Part shown: one piece after another, positions 60,712 through 64,000 of the stretch
How the letters are laid out: each line of letters opens with the position of its first letter
How positions within the stretch are numbered: position 1 is the first letter of the stretch
NCBI GenBank assembly: GCA_013400155.1
Contig: VXBM01000007.1
Coordinates: 2,923,726-2,987,725 of the forward strand
Direction of reading: 5' to 3'
Source of the DNA: Helopsaltes ochotensis
Lineage: Eukaryota > Chordata > Aves > Passeriformes > Locustellidae
DNA length: 64,000 nucleotides
Position numbers and translations under genes: made by a program
The notes under the pieces: model-generated
What the model was told of the DNA's origin: nothing
What the model saw: the letters and a program-made list of their open reading frames with translations, nothing else
Databases searched by the model: none

Positions 60712-63700
60712 CTGTAAAGCAAAAGACGAAAGGTGAAACAAAAATGGTGTACTTAATACTTGACCATTACAGGGCACTTCCAGAAGTGATCTGACTGTAT
60801 TTGTGCATCACTGTCGAATCTGGCATTCCTAAAAAATAAAACTGAACAATGAAGGAAATGGAGGAAATAAAACTTGAAAAATTAAATCACTTGTCCTCAT
60901 AATGAAAGTGGGATTGGCAGAAAGTTACCTTGTAGATTCTGCAAGAAAACTATAACCCGTAAGTCCAGAATATTTAAAGTTCATAACTAGCAATGGCTGG
61001 CAAACAGGAAAACAGGAGCACCTTCTTCACATTACGCCGCTAGCATAAGGTTCAATATTTCCTTTTAAAAAGTCAAATGCTAGGCACTTTTGCTGATATT
61101 ATTAATTAACTGCTAGTATCTGATGCCTAAAGTTAATTCCATACCTTCCACCATTTGTCTAAATTCTACAAAGGGGAGAGCATCTGGACAAAGAGAAAAG
61201 ATGACTGACTTGAAGACAAAAGAAAGGATGATTGACTTAACAAGTTCCAATAAGAACAAGACAGCCAGTTGGACAGACAGTCACATACACAGAAACAGAG
61301 CAATTCACTTCCTTCAGCTGCAGGAGCGACTTCTTCCACAAAAAGATACATCTCTGGTAAAAAGAGAGCACTAATGGCATAAAGAAAGGTCCTCAGGCCT
61401 AACACTTCCTGTTGGCTGAACATGGTGGCTCCTAGTCCAACCCTCTGGTTTAAGTATTTTTGAGAGACACCCCTGATCTTTCTTTAACTTACTAAAAATT
61501 CAGGCTGTGTGAATACAGCTCTTTTAGATAAGCAAAATATCAATGAACCTCATAAAAGAAATATGGAGGGATTAATTCCTCCCATCTTCTCACAATTTGC
61601 TAACAGATATTAGGGCTTGCTTTCCCCACTTCTAGTTATGTAGGTTTGAACATCGTCAACCTAACAAACATTAGAAAACCAACCTCATTTTTCTACACTT
61701 GTTTCAATTAATTTAAAAAAAAGAATTTTAGCTTAACAAAAAGTTACTTGATTTTCACATTTTCTTAGATTGCAAGATCCCTGAAGTCTAAAATTGAATT
61801 AAGAACTTAATTCTAAAAATCTTCAAATACATGAGACACTTCACTACAGGATTCCTCTTGCTCATTAAAATAGAATGATCTTTTTCTTTCCTGTTAGCAC
61901 TTATATAAATGACCATTGGATTTGCCTAGGAAGGAAACACAATATATTGCCTGGAATGCCTTGCTTAAGAGAAGCTCTTATCTGAAGTGAAGCTAATGGA
62001 TAAGTTCTCAGGATGAACTGAAGCTGACACTGAACAAAGCTGAAAACAGTACAACATAAATGTGAAAAAGCCCAACATTTATTGTAGTTGTATATTATAT
62101 AACATTAATTATTAAATATTGACTAATATTTCTGTCACTAACTATGTCCAAAGACTCCTTAGAGTGCATATTATATGTGAAACAAATACAGTTCAGTTAT
62201 GCAGAACAAAGGTAACCTGAAATCTATTAAATATTAAAATAAAAGTTAAAAGTACTGAATCACATTTGCTCCTCTGAAAATAGAAAACGTATAATTTTCA
62301 TACAGAATCTCAAGCTCATGATAAGAAACCATTAAGAATGTTCATATTATAAACACCTTTAAGTTAGGAAAACTTCACAGAGGTAAAAATGTACATTTGT
62401 AAGGTTAATTAAGACTAGATAACAAAAAAGATGATGGCAGAAAAGGAATTTTTAACACTAGGCACATGGAAAACTTAATGAAAAAAGAATGAAAATAATA
62501 CCATAGTTCATACTGTTCAATGTGGTCACAAAAGAAAAGCAGGATGAAAAACAAGATAATTAATAAAAGTATGTATGATGGAATTTAAGATCTGAAAGCA
62601 CCTTATATTAGATACTGCACAGTCTAGAAGTTGCTGGAAAAAGGCCTACCAAACATCTTAGAATTCAAGTCAGGGTAAAAATATCAACTACATTGTGAAG
62701 AAGATCAAAAGCTCAACTACTTGATTAGGCATTAGCATGCAATGTCAGTATTGAAACATAAAATCCCAATGGATTTTTAAAAGAGCTGCTTCACTCTATG
62801 TACACATTAGGGTTTCTTATTAGTTGACAATTCTTTTGAAGCATTATATAACAACCAGTCCCTGACAAAATTATTGCTTAGTTTTTTAACAAGACTACGT
62901 GACAATTTTGATTCTGGATTGCATAATTATAAACACTTCTGAGTTAATTCAAGCAAATGCCAAACTGGACTACAGTTTGCCCCTCTGAAATTATGTTCAT
63001 TAAAAGACAACAACCTGTTTCAGTGGACGGCTGAAGAAATTTGACCTGGAATACCTGTGGAAACCAGAACCACAAGGACTGGTCTGATCCTATCAGCTCA
63101 TAAGGAATTTCGCGTTTAACCAGACCTAGCAGTCTTATGACCCAAACTTCAGAACATTTGTTTTCATTACCTCTTATGTGGCTTTAAGCTCAGTAAGAAA
63201 TGAGGATGTGACATTCACTGCCACGTCAAAAAGAAAACAAAACCACTGTTTTAAAAGGTGGTAAAGCAAAATTCATTTCAGCCATGTTTGTGGTCACTGT
63301 TTGGAAAGTAGGCGATGATTCAGAAGGTTCAGATTATTCAAATTTCTCATTTCAGCGCAAGAAAACAGGTGACAGCATCACCAGTGGAAGATAAACACCG
63401 CTGGGAGAAAGTAACAGAACGAAAAGAAGTAAGGGACATAGAGTGCATCAACAGGGAATAAAAATACACTAATGGATCTCCCAAGAACAGGGATGCAAAA
63501 AGGCTGTAGAATGAGTAAGACCGCAGAAGCAACATGGCAGCACACATTTCCCCTAACTCCAAACATGAGATTACATCTTGACATAAAGCATTTGTGCCTA
63601 AAGCATCGTGCAGCTATCGCTAATTAAGGGTCTGTGACATGTTTTTTCACGTGAAAGCTTCAGAGACCTTTTATTTGACAACTCAAGAGGCATTATGCAC

Positions 63701-63720
63701 AATAACAGGCGAAGTCAATG
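60712..63720 (-). other. ATF2: ATF2 first intron (inferred)
   Basis: About 3 kb of AT-rich DNA between the 31-nt exon and the right-hand CpG island. A short TAGTCCAACCCTCTG near 61.43 kb resembles a CR1 end but is too short to call. Nothing else recognised. Confidence 0.5.
63645..63656. promoter_or_regulatory. Palindromic E-box TTTCACGTGAAA
   Basis: A perfect 12-base palindrome centred on CACGTG, just inside the left edge of the ATF2 CpG island. CACGTG is bound by USF, MYC/MAX and CLOCK-type factors. Occupancy is unknown, and its distance from the transcription start is not known. Confidence 0.45.
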
Positions 63721-64000
63721 AGGCAACCGCTCGAGGAGTTTCAGCTCCGTGGCCAGATACCAGGCAGGCAACACCTCCCTCTGGGGCAGAAAAGCTGTTC
63801 TCGCCCCCCGCCCAGCATCCCCCACACCCGTACCCTTCCCCGCACCAGCATCGGCACGGACCAAGTTCTCCTTCGGAGACGAAGATGGATGCGGACGGAG
63901 GCCTCCTCGGAGCAGAGGCGAGGCGGAAAGGCGAGGCCCGGCTGCCCCCCTCCTCCCGCCCTCCGCGCCGCGGGCCCGGGGCAGCTCCGGGCGATGCCCC
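63720..64000 (-). promoter_or_regulatory. ATF2: CpG island at window edge; likely ATF2 promoter and first exon
   Basis: GC content and CpG density rise steadily to the right edge, ending in CGCGCCGCGGGCCCGGGG. It lies 5' of all ATF2 exons, as expected for the housekeeping-type ATF2 promoter. On the minus strand a usable donor (AAGG followed by GTACGG, at 63833-63832) and a second possible one (GCTG/GTGCGG) are present. The exact first exon and start site cannot be fixed, and the island continues beyond the window. Confidence 0.65.

Noticed and set aside
63885..64000. Open plus-strand frame starting ATGGATGCGGACGG, continuing to the window edge
   Set aside because: High-GC DNA lacks stops by chance, the peptide is Arg/Pro/Gly-rich without family features, and it lies in the presumed ATF2 5' region. 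A divergent gene cannot be excluded but is not supported.
1..64000. CRISPR arrays, tRNA or rRNA genes, bacterial-type operons or phage
   Set aside because: None seen. The sequence is vertebrate nuclear DNA with spliced genes and CR1 repeats.

Overview
The window is nuclear DNA from a vertebrate, almost certainly a bird and probably a passerine or other neoavian. It is AT-rich, its genes are split by GT-AG introns, and the recognisable repeats are CR1 LINE fragments plus one LTR fragment of a type I associate with passerines. No bacterial, organellar or viral gene content, CRISPR array, rRNA or tRNA gene was seen.

The only gene that can be proved from sequence is ATF2 (activating transcription factor 2, also CRE-BP1), on the minus strand across roughly 16.4-63.9 kb. 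All 11 coding exons were located by hand with their splice sites: 54625-54580, 52196-52100, 50474-50356, 49032-48904, 43825-43647, 43327-43213, 43049-42963, 31456-31307, 29484-29278, 23680-23575 and 19061-18835. Joined, they give 1464 nt, an intact 487-residue protein plus stop, with every junction in phase. (The first exon's coding part runs from the ATG at 54627.) The protein has an N-terminal C2H2 zinc finger, the TPTP pair phosphorylated by JNK and p38, a Gln/Ser/Pro/Thr-rich middle and a C-terminal bZIP. A 31-nt untranslated exon lies at 60711-60681. A CpG-rich segment at the right edge, about 63.72-64.0 kb, is the likely ATF2 promoter and first exon. The 3' UTR probably runs to about 16.44 kb.

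Region by region: 1-0.78 kb holds nothing recognised. From 0.78 to 2.4 kb lies a second CpG island whose core is a 625-base assembly gap. It has a strong minus-strand splice donor at 2032 and, by synteny with other vertebrates, could be the promoter of CHN1; no CHN1 coding exon is visible. From 2.4 to 16.4 kb is intergenic DNA with an exact 75-bp tandem duplication, an AT palindrome and two possible conserved noncoding blocks. From 16.4 to 64 kb is ATF2. Its introns hold a MIR/CORE-type SINE (24.3 kb), an LTR fragment abutting a CR1 3' end (34.0-34.5 kb), a 2-kb CR1 fossil on the minus strand (38.55-40.6 kb) with an unusual identical 41-bp copy of part of it nearby, and further CR1 remnants at 45.5, 47.8 and 57.5-58.0 kb.

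I found no previously undescribed biological system. The most useful leads are an in-frame TAG that seems to close the mammalian-style long N-terminus of ATF2, the templated 41-bp CR1 copy, the ancient SINE and the unassembled CpG island.
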